DNA of 64,000 nucleotides from Bryobacteraceae bacterium (lineage in GTDB: Bacteria > Acidobacteriota > Terriglobia > Bryobacterales > Bryobacteraceae), in contig JAIEPW010000016.1 in the NCBI GenBank assembly GCA_019748195.1, positions 124,001 through 188,000 of the forward strand, given 5' to 3'. Made by a program: the position numbers and the translations under genes. Below the pieces are notes generated by a model. That model saw nothing but the letters and a program-made list of their open reading frames with translations, ran no database searches and was not told the origin of the DNA. Positions 53,858 through 63,991 of the stretch are shown piece after piece. Position 1 is the first letter of the stretch. Every line of letters begins with the position of its first letter.

Positions 53858-55492
53858 CTAAAGCGATGCGATGCTTAACTTCACGCCCGCCGGCTTCCAC
53901 ACGGAATCCAACTCGCGGCTGACCCACTCCACCGAGTCGGCCTTGCCCTGCGCCCGCAGGCACTCCACCAGTCCGAACAGCGACCTCGGATTGCGGGGAT
54001 ACCGCTCCAGGTTCTCGCGGAACATGGCCTCGGCTTCCGCGTGCTTGCCCGCGCGATATAGCGTCGCGGCCAGCGATTCGCGAACCGGGTAATACCACGC
54101 CGGAGGCTCGTCGTACACCAGCTCGTCCTGAATGCGAACCGCTTCGCGCCACAGCGCGATGGCCTTCTCGCGGTCGCCGTTCAACTCCGCCAGCCGCGCG
54201 TCCAATTGCCGCGCCGCCAGATCGAACACCTGCTTGGCCATGTTGTTGGCGCCCCAAGGCATATCCGCGGGCAGGGAAGTGCGCGCGGTCTCGAACCTGG
54301 CTCGCTCGGCCTTCGCCTTCTGGGCGTCCTTCAGGCCCGCATACGCCAGCGTCCGGCTGAAGTGCCACAGCGCGCGCAGCACTCCTGGCGGAGCATCGGG
54401 CTCCGGCTCCGCCAGGATCTCATTCCAGCGCTCGCCCCGCGACATGGTCATCAGAGGGACCGCCGCGAACGCCTCCAGCATCGCCATCTCCTTGAGATAC
54501 GGCTTCACGTTCGACGCCATCTCCCGAGCCGCCTTCATCGCTTCTTCGTGTCGCCCCTGTTCGGCGCGCGCATACGCGATGAAGTGGAAGTTGTGATTGA
54601 AGTACATTGCCGGGTAGATTCCGGACGCGCCGGATTGCGCGATCATTCTGCGGTCCGACTCGACGGCCGCCACGTTCGTCACCGCCGCCGCCTCGAAGTC
54701 GCCCGTGCGCAAGTAGATGTGACCCGGCATGTGCACCAGGTGACCCGCCGCCGGAACCAGCGCCTTCAGCCGCTCCGCGCTGGGCAGCGCGCGCTCCGGG
54801 TTCGGACCCGCTTCCACCGCGTGAATGAAGTAGTGATTCGCGCCCGGATGATGCGGGTTGCGCCGCAGCACGCCTTCCAGCACGCGGATGATCTCCTCGG
54901 TGCCCTCCGCGGGCTTTCCGTCCGAGGTCCACAGCTTCCAGGGATTCAGGTTCATCATCGATTCCGCGTACAGGGTGGCCGCGTCCAGGTCGTCCGGATA
55001 GCGCCGCAGCAGGTCCGCCATCGCGTTCTTGTACGCCAGCCCGAGCTGCCGAGGATCCGCCTTCGGGTCCGCCGAGTAGCGTGCCGCCAACGCCTTCACA
55101 TACGCCTGCTCCGGCGCGGGCACGTTCCCGATCATGCCTAGCGCGCGCTGGATGGTCTCGTGCGCCCGCTGGTTGCGATCCCCGCTGCCGGGGTCGTTAT
55201 AGTTCGCGCCCAGCACCAGCGCCATGCCCCACAGCGGCATCGGCGATTTCGGATCCAATTGCGCCGCGCGCTCAAACGATCGCAGCGCCTCATCGTGGTT
55301 GAAGCCGTAGAGCAGAATCAGGCCCTGGCTGAAGTACTTCTGCGCTTCCGGCGAATCGGTCTTGATGATGTGCTTGTGATCGCCGATTCCTTCGTACAGC
55401 CGCACCGGCGGCTGCGACCCCTTCGGGCTGTGACCGTGCTGCGCCTGCAGCACGCCCCCCAGCAAACAGACGAGTAGCATTGTGTACCGCAT
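53858..55492 (-). CDS. Secreted tetratricopeptide-repeat protein
   Basis: The 544-residue protein has a signal peptide (MRYTMLLVCLLGGVLQAQ). TPR-like helical pairs follow: QLDPKSPMPLWGMALVLGANY, YPDDLDAATLYAESMMNLNPW, GRHEEAMKAAREMA and AGKHAEAEAMFRENLERYPRNPRSLFGLVECLRAQGK. No catalytic domain is seen. It is probably a periplasmic scaffold. A longer in-frame start at 55564 would lose the signal peptide. Confidence 0.85.
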   Translation of the reverse strand: MRYTMLLVCLLGGVLQAQHGHSPKGSQPPVRLYEGIGDHKHIIKTDSPEAQKYFSQGLILLYGFNHDEALRSFERAAQLDPKSPMPLWGMALVLGANYNDPGSGDRNQRAHETIQRALGMIGNVPAPEQAYVKALAARYSADPKADPRQLGLAYKNAMADLLRRYPDDLDAATLYAESMMNLNPWKLWTSDGKPAEGTEEIIRVLEGVLRRNPHHPGANHYFIHAVEAGPNPERALPSAERLKALVPAAGHLVHMPGHIYLRTGDFEAAAVTNVAAVESDRRMIAQSGASGIYPAMYFNHNFHFIAYARAEQGRHEEAMKAAREMASNVKPYLKEMAMLEAFAAVPLMTMSRGERWNEILAEPEPDAPPGVLRALWHFSRTLAYAGLKDAQKAKAERARFETARTSLPADMPWGANNMAKQVFDLAARQLDARLAELNGDREKAIALWREAVRIQDELVYDEPPAWYYPVRESLAATLYRAGKHAEAEAMFRENLERYPRNPRSLFGLVECLRAQGKADSVEWVSRELDSVWKPAGVKLSIASL

Positions 55493-55566
55493 GTATCTGT
55501 TGTAGCGCGGCCCAAGCTTTTGAGTCCTGCGCCTCCGGTCAGGCATCGGTAAGGAAGTTATCAACG

Positions 55567-56022
55567 ATGCTGCGCTTCGAACACTCTTCCCTGGTGCGCG
55601 CGCCGCTGCCCGCCGTGTTTGCCTTTCACGAGGATCCGCGGGCGCTGGAGCGGCTTACCCCGCCCGACCCGCCCGTGGAAGTGGTGCGGCGCAGCGGCGG
55701 CATCCGCCCCGGCGGAGTCACCGTCCTCCGCATCGGCCGAAAGCCCCTGCGGCTCACCTGGATCGCCCGCCATACCGATTTTGAACAGGATCGTTTCGTC
55801 ACCGATGTCCAGGATCGCGGTCCGTTCGCGTTCTGGCGGCATCGCCATCACTTCGCCGCGGAGAACGGCGCCACGCGAATGACGGATTCCATCGACTTCT
55901 CGCTGCCGCTGGGATTCCTAGCCGATCCGCTGTTCGGCTGGCTGGCGAAACGGCAGTTGCGGAAGATGTTCGAGTACCGCCACGCGCAGGTGAAGCGCTT
56001 CCTCGAGTCCGGTCACTCGTAA
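55567..56022 (+). CDS. SRPBCC (START-like) cyclase/dehydrase family protein
   Basis: The 151-residue protein has the START/SRPBCC fold: FEHSSLVRAPLPAVFAFHEDPRALERLTPPDPPVEVV, then FVTDVQDRGPFAFWRHRHHFAAENGATRMTDSIDFSLPLGFLADPLFG. It belongs to the cell-division-inhibitor/ligand-binding-like SRPBCC group and probably binds a hydrophobic ligand. It overlaps the convergent dnaB by ten bases. Confidence 0.8.
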   Translation: MLRFEHSSLVRAPLPAVFAFHEDPRALERLTPPDPPVEVVRRSGGIRPGGVTVLRIGRKPLRLTWIARHTDFEQDRFVTDVQDRGPFAFWRHRHHFAAENGATRMTDSIDFSLPLGFLADPLFGWLAKRQLRKMFEYRHAQVKRFLESGHS

Positions 56023-57383
56023 GGCGCGGCGTCCACGTCCTCGGCGCGATTCTCGAACTTGGTGCATTCCTTCAGGAACACCAGCGGCACCCGCCCGATC
56101 GGACCGTTGCGCTGCTTGGCCAGCAGCAGGTCCGCCAGACCGCGCAAATCCTCGCGATCCGGCTTGTACACTTCCTCGCGATAAATGAACGCCACCAGGT
56201 CGGCATCCTGCTCGATCGAGCCCGAATCGCGCAGATCGCTCAGAATCGGCTTGTGATCGCCCTGCCGCGTCTCCGAAGCCCGGCTCAACTGCGACAAAAC
56301 GATCATCGGGACGCGCAACTCCTTGGCCAGCAGCTTCAACCCTCGCGAAATCTGGCTCACTTCCTGGTTGCGATTCTCGTTCCGCCCGCGCCCGCTCATC
56401 AGTTGCAGATAGTCGATCACCACCAGGTCCAGCCCGCGTTCATTCTTTAGGCGCCGCAGCTTGGAATGCACGTCCATCAGGTTCGCGCCGGAGGTATCGT
56501 CAATGTACAGCGGCGCTTCCGTGATGTCGTTCAGCGCCACCGCCAGCCGCCGCCGTTCGTCCTGATTCAGAAAGCCGCTGCGGAACCGCTGCTGATCCAC
56601 GCGCGCCTGCGCGCAAACCATGCGCGTCAGCAGGCTTTCCGCCGACATTTCGAGTGAAAACACCGCCACCGTCTTGCGCAGCTTCGGATGCGTCGCCACG
56701 TGCTGCGCGATGTTCAGCGCGAACGCCGTCTTACCCATGGACGGCCGCGCCGCCAGGATGAACAACTCGCCTTCGTGCAGCCCGCCGGTCATTTCGTCCA
56801 GCTTCGCGAACCCCGTCGAAATGCCCTTCAGCCGCTTCGACGGGTCCAGGAACGCGTTGATCCCCCCAGGGAACTTGTCGATGATTTCGACCGTGCCCAG
56901 CAGCCGGTCGCCCGACTTGGAATCGCCCAGCCGCAGCAACTCCTCCTCGGCGCCCGCCAGGATCTCATCCGGCTCCTGCTCGCCAAGCAGGCAACGCTGC
57001 TTCAGGTTCTCCGCCGTGAAGATCAGCCGCCGCAGCGTGGACTTGTCCTTCACCAGCCGGATCGGACTTTCCAGATGGGTGATCTCCGGCAGCCCTTCGT
57101 CGAGCGACGCCAGATAGCTCATCCCGTCCACCGATTCGAGCTGCCCCCGCTTCATCAGCTCGTTGACCAGCGTCAGGTGTTCGATCCGCTCGCCGCGCTC
57201 GAACAGCTCGGACATTCTCGCGAAGATCCGCCGGTGCTTCTCGATGGCGAAGTCTTCCGCGGTCAGCGTCCCGGCGATCTGAATGAAGGCGGAATCGTTG
57301 CGCAGAATCGAGCCCAGCAGAAACCGCTCGGCCTCCACATTGGCGGGCAATCCTTTTTCGAGGGTGAGATCAGCGGCGGACAT
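56013..57383 (-). CDS. dnaB: Replicative DNA helicase DnaB
   Basis: The 456-residue hexameric helicase has the N-terminal DnaB domain (PANVEAERFLLGSILRNDSAF), a linker, and the RecA-like C-terminal domain. The latter carries Walker A AARPSMGKTAFALNIA, Walker B LVVIDYLQLM, and an Arg-finger region near SGSIEQDADLVAFIYREE. It unwinds DNA at the fork and loads at the origin with DnaC/DnaI-type help. No helicase loader gene is present. DnaA-box-like sites lie 66-140 bases upstream of its start. Confidence 0.96.
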   Translation of the reverse strand: MSAADLTLEKGLPANVEAERFLLGSILRNDSAFIQIAGTLTAEDFAIEKHRRIFARMSELFERGERIEHLTLVNELMKRGQLESVDGMSYLASLDEGLPEITHLESPIRLVKDKSTLRRLIFTAENLKQRCLLGEQEPDEILAGAEEELLRLGDSKSGDRLLGTVEIIDKFPGGINAFLDPSKRLKGISTGFAKLDEMTGGLHEGELFILAARPSMGKTAFALNIAQHVATHPKLRKTVAVFSLEMSAESLLTRMVCAQARVDQQRFRSGFLNQDERRRLAVALNDITEAPLYIDDTSGANLMDVHSKLRRLKNERGLDLVVIDYLQLMSGRGRNENRNQEVSQISRGLKLLAKELRVPMIVLSQLSRASETRQGDHKPILSDLRDSGSIEQDADLVAFIYREEVYKPDREDLRGLADLLLAKQRNGPIGRVPLVFLKECTKFENRAEDVDAAPYE

Positions 57384-57448
57384 CCGAGAAAGACCTGTTT
57401 ACGGTAACCGGCCCGAAACCGGCGCGCAAGCGCTCGCCATCAGGTTTC

Positions 57449-57523
57449 TGTGGAAACCGCGAATCCTGATTTCCACAATGAAGACAAATAACATACCGCC
57501 GGTCTTCCACAGGGTTATGCACA
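57449..57523. promoter_or_regulatory. Cluster of DnaA-box-like sites upstream of dnaB
   Basis: TTATGCACA at 57515-57523 matches the DnaA box consensus TTATnCACA exactly. TTCCACA occurs at 57471-57477 and 57505-57511, and in reverse (TGTGGAA) at 57449-57455; each is a 7/9-type partial box. Four sites fall in 75 bases in the non-coding gap between dnaB and the XRE regulator gene. They may place dnaB under DnaA control or mark an accessory DnaA-binding locus. No AT-rich unwinding element typical of oriC is evident. Confidence 0.5.
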
Positions 57524-57584
57524 ACAGAATAGCCGCACTTTGTTTTGGCGGCAACCGAGCGGGCGATGGTGCGCCAGCTGTTCG

Positions 57585-57905
57585 TCACCGCCGGCGCGAT
57601 CCCAACCGGATGCGTTGCGGAAGATGCTCTTCCTCCAGCACTCGCCCGGTCGTATCGTGAGTCGCATCCGCCACCGCAGCCAGCCGGTCGATCAACCCCA
57701 GCGCAAACAGTACCGTGGCATAGTTTCCGGCGGAGACGCCTGCATCCCCCTTCTCGATCCGGTGCAGGGTGGTCCGGCTGATGGAGGCACGCTCCGCTAG
57801 GATCGCCACCGGGATACGGCGCCGCCGGCGGGCGTCCCGGATGTCCTCCCCCAGTTTGCGAAGCGCCCGGCCCACGGGAAGAGGTAGATTGGTTACGTCC
57901 ATCAT
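57585..57905 (-). CDS. XRE-family helix-turn-helix regulator
   Basis: The 106-residue protein has an HTH_XRE domain at about residues 18-75 (LGEDIRDARRRRRIPVAILAERASISRTTLHRIEKGDAGVSAGNYATVLFALGL). It resembles HipB-type antitoxins that precede hipA. No hipA or toxin gene follows: the sequence downstream on this strand is the dnaB upstream gap. It may be an orphan regulator. A 12-bp palindrome overlaps its promoter. Confidence 0.85.
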   Translation of the reverse strand: MMDVTNLPLPVGRALRKLGEDIRDARRRRRIPVAILAERASISRTTLHRIEKGDAGVSAGNYATVLFALGLIDRLAAVADATHDTTGRVLEEEHLPQRIRLGSRRR

Positions 57906-57923
57906 ACGAAACCTTATTGCTTA

Positions 57924-57935
57924 TACAGTACCGTA
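57924..57935. promoter_or_regulatory. Palindromic operator candidate of the XRE gene
   Basis: TACAGTACCGTA is a 12-bp dyad (TAC-n-GTAC-n-GTA), 19 bases before the XRE ATG. It overlaps the candidate -10 box TATAAG on the minus strand. This is the expected place for autorepression by the XRE protein. Confidence 0.45.
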
Positions 57936-57944
57936 AAATGGACG

Positions 57945-59186
57945 CTAAGATCTAGCCTTACGCGGCTCCCGCCGCAACACCAGCGCCGCCAGCACGAACG
58001 CCGCCGCCATCAACGCCGCCGAGAGCAGAAACGGCGCCCCCGGTTGCCGCAGCGACCTCCCCGGATCGATAAACAAGGCGAAAGTTTGCGTAAACACCGT
58101 CGGGCCGATCATGCCCGTGATCCCCCGCAAGCTCTGTAGCGCGCCCTGCAACTGCCCCTGCTCGCCCTGCTCCACGCGCCGGCTCATCAAACCCTGCGAC
58201 GAAGGACCCGACAGGAACCACAGCGCCATCACCGGCAGGCCGATCAGGAACGCCACCCCCGTGGGCGCGAGCCCGTAAATCGCCAGCCCGGCGCTCCCCG
58301 CCAGCAATCCCAGCAGCAGACAGGCGCGCTCCCCCAGCCGCGCGATCATTGGCCGGATCAGCGCCCCCTGCACCGCCGCCGAACTCACCCCCACCGCCGC
58401 CAGCGTTAGCCCGATCTCGCGCTCGCCCCATTGATACCGGTATCCGGCGTAAAGCACGAACACGCTCGGCAGCACCTCATGCGCCAGGTAGTACAGGAAG
58501 TTGACCCCGGCCAGCCCCAGCAGCGTGGGATGCGCCCGCAACAATCGCAGCGATCCCACCGGATTCGCTCTCGCCCAGGAGAACGCGGTCCGCTTCTCCT
58601 TCGCAAGCGATTCCGGCAGCACGAAGTACCCATAGGTCGCGTTCAGCAAGCTGAGCGCCGCCGCCACCCAAAACGGCAGCCGCGGATCGACGGCGCCCAA
58701 CAAGCCTCCGAATCCGGGACCCAGAATGAAGCCGAGGCCGAATGCCGCGCCCAGCAACCCGAACGCCGCGGCGCGGCCCGAGGGCGGCGTGACGTCGGCG
58801 ATATACGCGTATGCCGTGGGAATGCTCGCCGCCGTGATGCCCGAAATCACCCGGCCCACGAACAGCCAGGCCAGGTCCGGCGCCAGCGCCATCAACACGT
58901 AATCCAACCCGAGTCCGAAGTTCGACAGCAGAATCACCGGCCGGCGGCCGAACCGGTCCGACAGCGCGCCCAGCATCGGCGAAGCGGCGAACTGCATCAG
59001 CGCCCAAACCGTGCCGAACACGCCGTACACGCGCGCCGCGGAGGCCGTGTCGCCCCCCAGGAAAATCTCCACCAGCTTGGGCAGCACCGGCACAATCATC
59101 CCCAGCGCGATCAGATCCAGCGCGACCGTGATCAGGATGAATGCCACTGCGGCCTTGCGAGGGCCTTGTGGCTGAGCGGAGGTCAC
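57945..59186 (-). CDS. MFS transporter of the TetA (TCR/Tet) type
   Basis: The ~413-residue, 12-helix transporter has the A motif GALSDRFGRRPV between helices 2 and 3, typical of drug/H+ antiporters, and a TetA-like N-terminal segment (ITVALDLIALGMIVPVLPKL). It may export tetracycline-like or other small molecules by proton exchange; the substrate is not proven. The start is uncertain: GTG 59186 or GTG 59210. It follows no obvious regulator of its own; the XRE gene lies downstream in the same direction. Confidence 0.88.
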   Translation of the reverse strand: MTSAQPQGPRKAAVAFILITVALDLIALGMIVPVLPKLVEIFLGGDTASAARVYGVFGTVWALMQFAASPMLGALSDRFGRRPVILLSNFGLGLDYVLMALAPDLAWLFVGRVISGITAASIPTAYAYIADVTPPSGRAAAFGLLGAAFGLGFILGPGFGGLLGAVDPRLPFWVAAALSLLNATYGYFVLPESLAKEKRTAFSWARANPVGSLRLLRAHPTLLGLAGVNFLYYLAHEVLPSVFVLYAGYRYQWGEREIGLTLAAVGVSSAAVQGALIRPMIARLGERACLLLGLLAGSAGLAIYGLAPTGVAFLIGLPVMALWFLSGPSSQGLMSRRVEQGEQGQLQGALQSLRGITGMIGPTVFTQTFALFIDPGRSLRQPGAPFLLSAALMAAAFVLAALVLRREPRKARS

Positions 59187-59219
59187 GTGCCATTGTGCCA
59201 CGCGCCGCACGGTGTCGAG

Positions 59220-59369
59220 CTATTCAGACCCGGGTCGGCCAAAAGCGGCTTCAAACTCGCTCGCCAGGATCGGCAGGAAGTCCCGGTAAGCGGCGGCAAG
59301 TTCATCAGCCGAGGTTGCCGGTGCCAGTTCCACCTGTTCCACGAAAGTCCTGGTGATCAGGAGGAGAGT
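59220..59369 (-). pseudogene. Possible 3' remnant of a coding region
   Basis: On the minus strand the last ~49 codons before TAG at 59220 read ITRTFVEQVELAPATS, ADELAAAYRDFLPILASEFEAAFGRPGSE and similar, with a natural amphipathic look. There is no start codon, and an in-frame TAG lies just upstream. It may be what is left of a deleted gene. Confidence 0.25.
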
Positions 59370-59705
59370 CTATCCGCCGCAGGGCCCGCTGATTCCACAG
59401 CCCTTCTACAATGCGGCAATCGCGAATTAGCGCCGATCGCCCCGAGGACGAGCTGCTGATTCCTGGTCCAGGCAACTCTCCTCGGAACAGCCGTAATTCC
59501 GAACTTCGGCGTCGGCGCCAGTTTCACCGGCTCCATATCCCCGGCATAAGGAGCAATACTTGTTTCGCCACATCCCCTGCGCTTTTTCAGTAACTTGCCA
59601 CCGCCTTAGCCTCCGGAATCCGCGATTGAGCTGCCAGTTGGGCTAGGGATCCACACCCCAACCGGGACATCCGGATCTGGCTCCCGAGCTCAGGCGCGCG
59701 AGGCC

Positions 59706-59725
59706 AAAAAAGGCGCCCCAGCGCC
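59706..59725 (-). terminator. Short GC hairpin with T-tract on the minus strand
   Basis: GGCGC (59712-59716) pairs with GCGCC (59721-59725) around a four-base loop. On the minus strand it is followed by six T residues (A6 at 59706-59711 on plus). It could end leftward transcripts that run past the VWA gene. Confidence 0.4.
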
Positions 59726-59834
59726 GCGCCCTACCCTGTCCGCCCCAGCCCGTTCGTCGCAACCGTCTTCCCCGAGGCGCCGTCAACCAAGCGAGTCCAG
59801 AACATCTTCGCGGACTCGGGAAAGGCGCTTCGAC

Positions 59835-60203
59835 ATGAGGAAACTGGTAACGATCGCACCCTTACTTGGCCTTGGACTCCTGCTGGCAGCATCGGCGGCA
59901 GCCGGGGACCGCGCCGGTTCCCGGTATGCAGGTTCCCGCGGTATTGCTTATGACCGGGATGCCTGGGACGAGCGCGAGCGGTGGAGCGACTGGGCCGGCG
60001 CCGATCGCGAATATGACCAGGACCGCCGCAAAGCCCTTCGGAAGCGTGAGAAGCAGTGGCAGAAGGAATGGCGGGAACAAGCGAAGGCGGATCGCAAATT
60101 CCTGCGCCAGGAAAACAAGGCCCGGCGGCATTGGCTGAAGGACCGCGACAAAGTGGAGCGCCAGTATTGGAAGGACTTCCGGAAGCGGGACCGTAATTGG
60201 TAG
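59835..60203 (+). CDS. Secreted, highly charged small protein of unknown function
   Basis: The 122-residue product has a clear signal peptide (MRKLVTIAPLLGLGLLLAASAAAG). A strongly charged, helix-prone region dominated by Lys, Arg, Glu, Asp and Trp follows (KALRKREKQWQKEWREQAKADRKFLRQENKARRHWLKDRDKVERQYW). A long single helix or coiled coil in the periplasm is likely. No known family is recognised. Confidence 0.65.
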   Translation: MRKLVTIAPLLGLGLLLAASAAAGDRAGSRYAGSRGIAYDRDAWDERERWSDWAGADREYDQDRRKALRKREKQWQKEWREQAKADRKFLRQENKARRHWLKDRDKVERQYWKDFRKRDRNW

Positions 60204-60223
60204 GCTGAGCGCGGAACACCGGC

Positions 60224-61870
60224 TTACTTGGGAAGCGGCAGCGCCACACGAATCAATCTCACCAGCTCAACCCGGTCCGGGTTGCCCAGCGTGTGAGCTC
60301 CCGCCCGCGCGGCGGCGCTCTCGAAAGAGGCCGAGCCCGTGTGCGGCCATCCGCTCAACAACAACCCGAACTCCGCCACCGCCGCCGCAAACTGAAAATC
60401 CGCCGACGGCGTTGCCGTCTCGGCGACCCCAGGCAGAGTCATCTCCACGCCCTGATTCCGCAACGGCGCCTTGTAGCGAAGCTGCACCTGGAACGCATCG
60501 GCGCTCAATGCGGCGTCATCGTGCGGCACAATTTCGTACAGCGCCGTTACGGAGTGGCCCGCGCCCAGGTCGCCCGCGTCCTTTCGATCGTCGCGGAAAT
60601 CCTCGGTCCGCAGCCGGCGGTTCTCGTACCCGATCAGCCGGTAGCTCCGCACCCGGCCGGGATTGAAGCGCACCTGCGCCTTCACGTCCTTGGCTATCGT
60701 CTCCAGCGTCCCGCCGAGCTGCTCGACGAAAACCCTCCGCGCCTCCAGCGCCGAATCGATGTAGGCGTACTGCCCGTTCCCATGATCGGCAAGACTCTCC
60801 AGTTTGCGATCCCGATGATCGCCCATGCCGAAGCCGAGCACGGTGAGAAACACACCGTCCTCGCGCTCGGACTCGATCAGCTTCACCAGATCCGCCTGGG
60901 AGCTGACACCCACATTGAAATCACCGTCCGTGGCCAGAATCACGCGGTTGTTCGCCTCCTGGCGGAACATGCCCCGCGCCGTCGCGTACGCGAGCTGAAT
61001 TCCCGCGCCCCCGGCCGTCGAGCCGCCCGCTTCCAGCCGCTCCATCGCATCCAGGATGGCCTGCTTCTGGGAGCCCGCCGTGGGAGGCAGCACCAGCCCC
61101 GCGTTGCCGGCGTACACGACAATCGCTACCGAATCTTGCGGCCGCATTTGCTCCACCAGCAGCGCGAAAGCCTTCTTCACCAGCGGCAGCTTATCCGGCG
61201 CGTCCATCGAGCCGGAAACATCGATCAGGAACGTCAGATGCGCCGGGCGCATCCGCGAGGTAGGGATCGGCGTGGCTTTCAGGCCGATCTTCAGCAGCCG
61301 GTTCCGCGGATTCCACGGGCAAACGGACAGCTCCGCGTGCGCCGCGAACGGCTCGCCCGGCTTGGGGTCCGGATAGTGGTACGCAAAGTAGTTCAGAAGC
61401 TCTTCGACGCGGACCTCATCGGGAGGCGGCAGTGAGCCCGCCGAAAGATACCGGCGGACCTTGGCGTAGGACGCCGTGTCCACATCGATCGAGAAAGTGG
61501 AGAGAGGCTCCGCGGCGGCTTCGACGAAGGATCTGTGGGCCGTGGCTGATCCCTCTTGCTCATATGGCCTGACGTCCGGCGCGATGCCGCCCATCAAGCC
61601 GCCGGAAACGCCGCCAGGGGCTCCGCCGATGACTCCATATACAGCTTTGGGCGCGGCATGGGGCGCCTGTTGGGATGCCGAAAATTTGCGCTGATTCCAC
61701 ATCGATCTTGGATCAAACGACAGCGGTTCCCGCGCAACCGCGCCCAAGCCGGTGGACGGTTCCATCTCTATGGTGCGCTGACGATCCACGTACCTTAGCG
61801 CGACGAATATGGCCGCGGAAAGCGCCGCCAAGCCGATCGGAATCCACCACCGGATCTTGAAAATTCGCAT
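60224..61870 (-). CDS. VWA-domain protein (YfbK-like)
   Basis: The 548-residue protein has an N-terminal signal anchor (MRIFKIRWWIPIGLAALSAAIFVAL). A Gly/Ala-rich region and the VWA-preceding domain follow (FSIDVDTASYAKVRRYLSAG...PPPDEVRVEELLNYFAYHYP). The von Willebrand A domain has an intact MIDAS motif (LIDVSGSMDAPDK ... ATDGDFNVGV). A C-terminal DUF3520-type domain completes the YfbK layout. The frame is open for another 141 codons upstream (to 62293) without a convincing start. It is likely a membrane-anchored metal-dependent adhesion or assembly protein. Confidence 0.88.
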   Translation of the reverse strand: MRIFKIRWWIPIGLAALSAAIFVALRYVDRQRTIEMEPSTGLGAVAREPLSFDPRSMWNQRKFSASQQAPHAAPKAVYGVIGGAPGGVSGGLMGGIAPDVRPYEQEGSATAHRSFVEAAAEPLSTFSIDVDTASYAKVRRYLSAGSLPPPDEVRVEELLNYFAYHYPDPKPGEPFAAHAELSVCPWNPRNRLLKIGLKATPIPTSRMRPAHLTFLIDVSGSMDAPDKLPLVKKAFALLVEQMRPQDSVAIVVYAGNAGLVLPPTAGSQKQAILDAMERLEAGGSTAGGAGIQLAYATARGMFRQEANNRVILATDGDFNVGVSSQADLVKLIESEREDGVFLTVLGFGMGDHRDRKLESLADHGNGQYAYIDSALEARRVFVEQLGGTLETIAKDVKAQVRFNPGRVRSYRLIGYENRRLRTEDFRDDRKDAGDLGAGHSVTALYEIVPHDDAALSADAFQVQLRYKAPLRNQGVEMTLPGVAETATPSADFQFAAAVAEFGLLLSGWPHTGSASFESAAARAGAHTLGNPDRVELVRLIRVALPLPK

Positions 61871-62311
61871 GGTCTCAGGCTCCAGTGGCGTAGACACCGC
61901 GCCCAGCGCGAAAGATCCGGCCGTTGCGTCAGCCGCATATCGCCAGGGTTTCTGGTCTTTCAAACACCGGCGCCACGCGCTTTGTGACAACTTCCAGACC
62001 CGGTCGGTGACCCGCTCGCTCCGAACCGATGCTTTCGGTCGCGCACCTCCCAGCGAGGATCCAGGAGCCAGCAGCAGCCGAACGTCGTCTTCGCTGTCCG
62101 TGTCCTCCAGGACGCGTTCCGCCGCGGACAGCAGCCGCGGCAATTCCATCAACGGCGGGATCTTTCGGGTCGCGTGCGGCGCAAGGAATGAACCGCCTTT
62201 CTTCACGGCGAAACGGAGCGCTCCCTGACACAAGGTCATCGCCAAAGCGTACGCATCTGAAGCGCCGGGTTTCCGGGTACAGCCAGGCCGCATACGGTCG
62301 CGACAGGCAAA
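61871..62311. other. 441-base gap between the kinase and VWA genes, open in the VWA frame
   Basis: The VWA reading frame continues upstream without a stop through this gap. The product would contain MELPRLLSAAERVLEDTDSEDDVRLLLAPGSS and no signal or domain I recognise. I therefore treat it as mostly non-coding, with a possible N-terminal extension. No promoter stands out. Confidence 0.4.

Positions 62312-63991
<1,680 letters not shown>

Larger units (their letters stand above)
59211..59834. other. Non-coding stretch between the MFS gene and a secreted-protein gene
   Basis: Apart from the remnant at 59220-59369 and the hairpin at 59706-59725, I see no gene, RNA or repeat in this 624-base stretch. 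A 60-codon plus-strand ORF at 59411 lacks coding character. Confidence 0.5.

Noticed and set aside
57370-57588. A 72-codon minus-strand ORF with C-x-x-C in the dnaB upstream gap
   Set aside because: It overlaps the DnaA-box-like sites and the dnaB start, lacks a ribosome-binding site, and the two Cys look coincidental.
57945-59186. Tetracycline resistance gene
   Set aside because: The sequence is TetA-type MFS but shares this level of similarity with many chromosomal exporters, and no tetR-like partner is divergent from it.
59411-59593. A 60-codon plus-strand ORF
   Set aside because: Arg/Ser/Asn-rich without coding character or a start signal.
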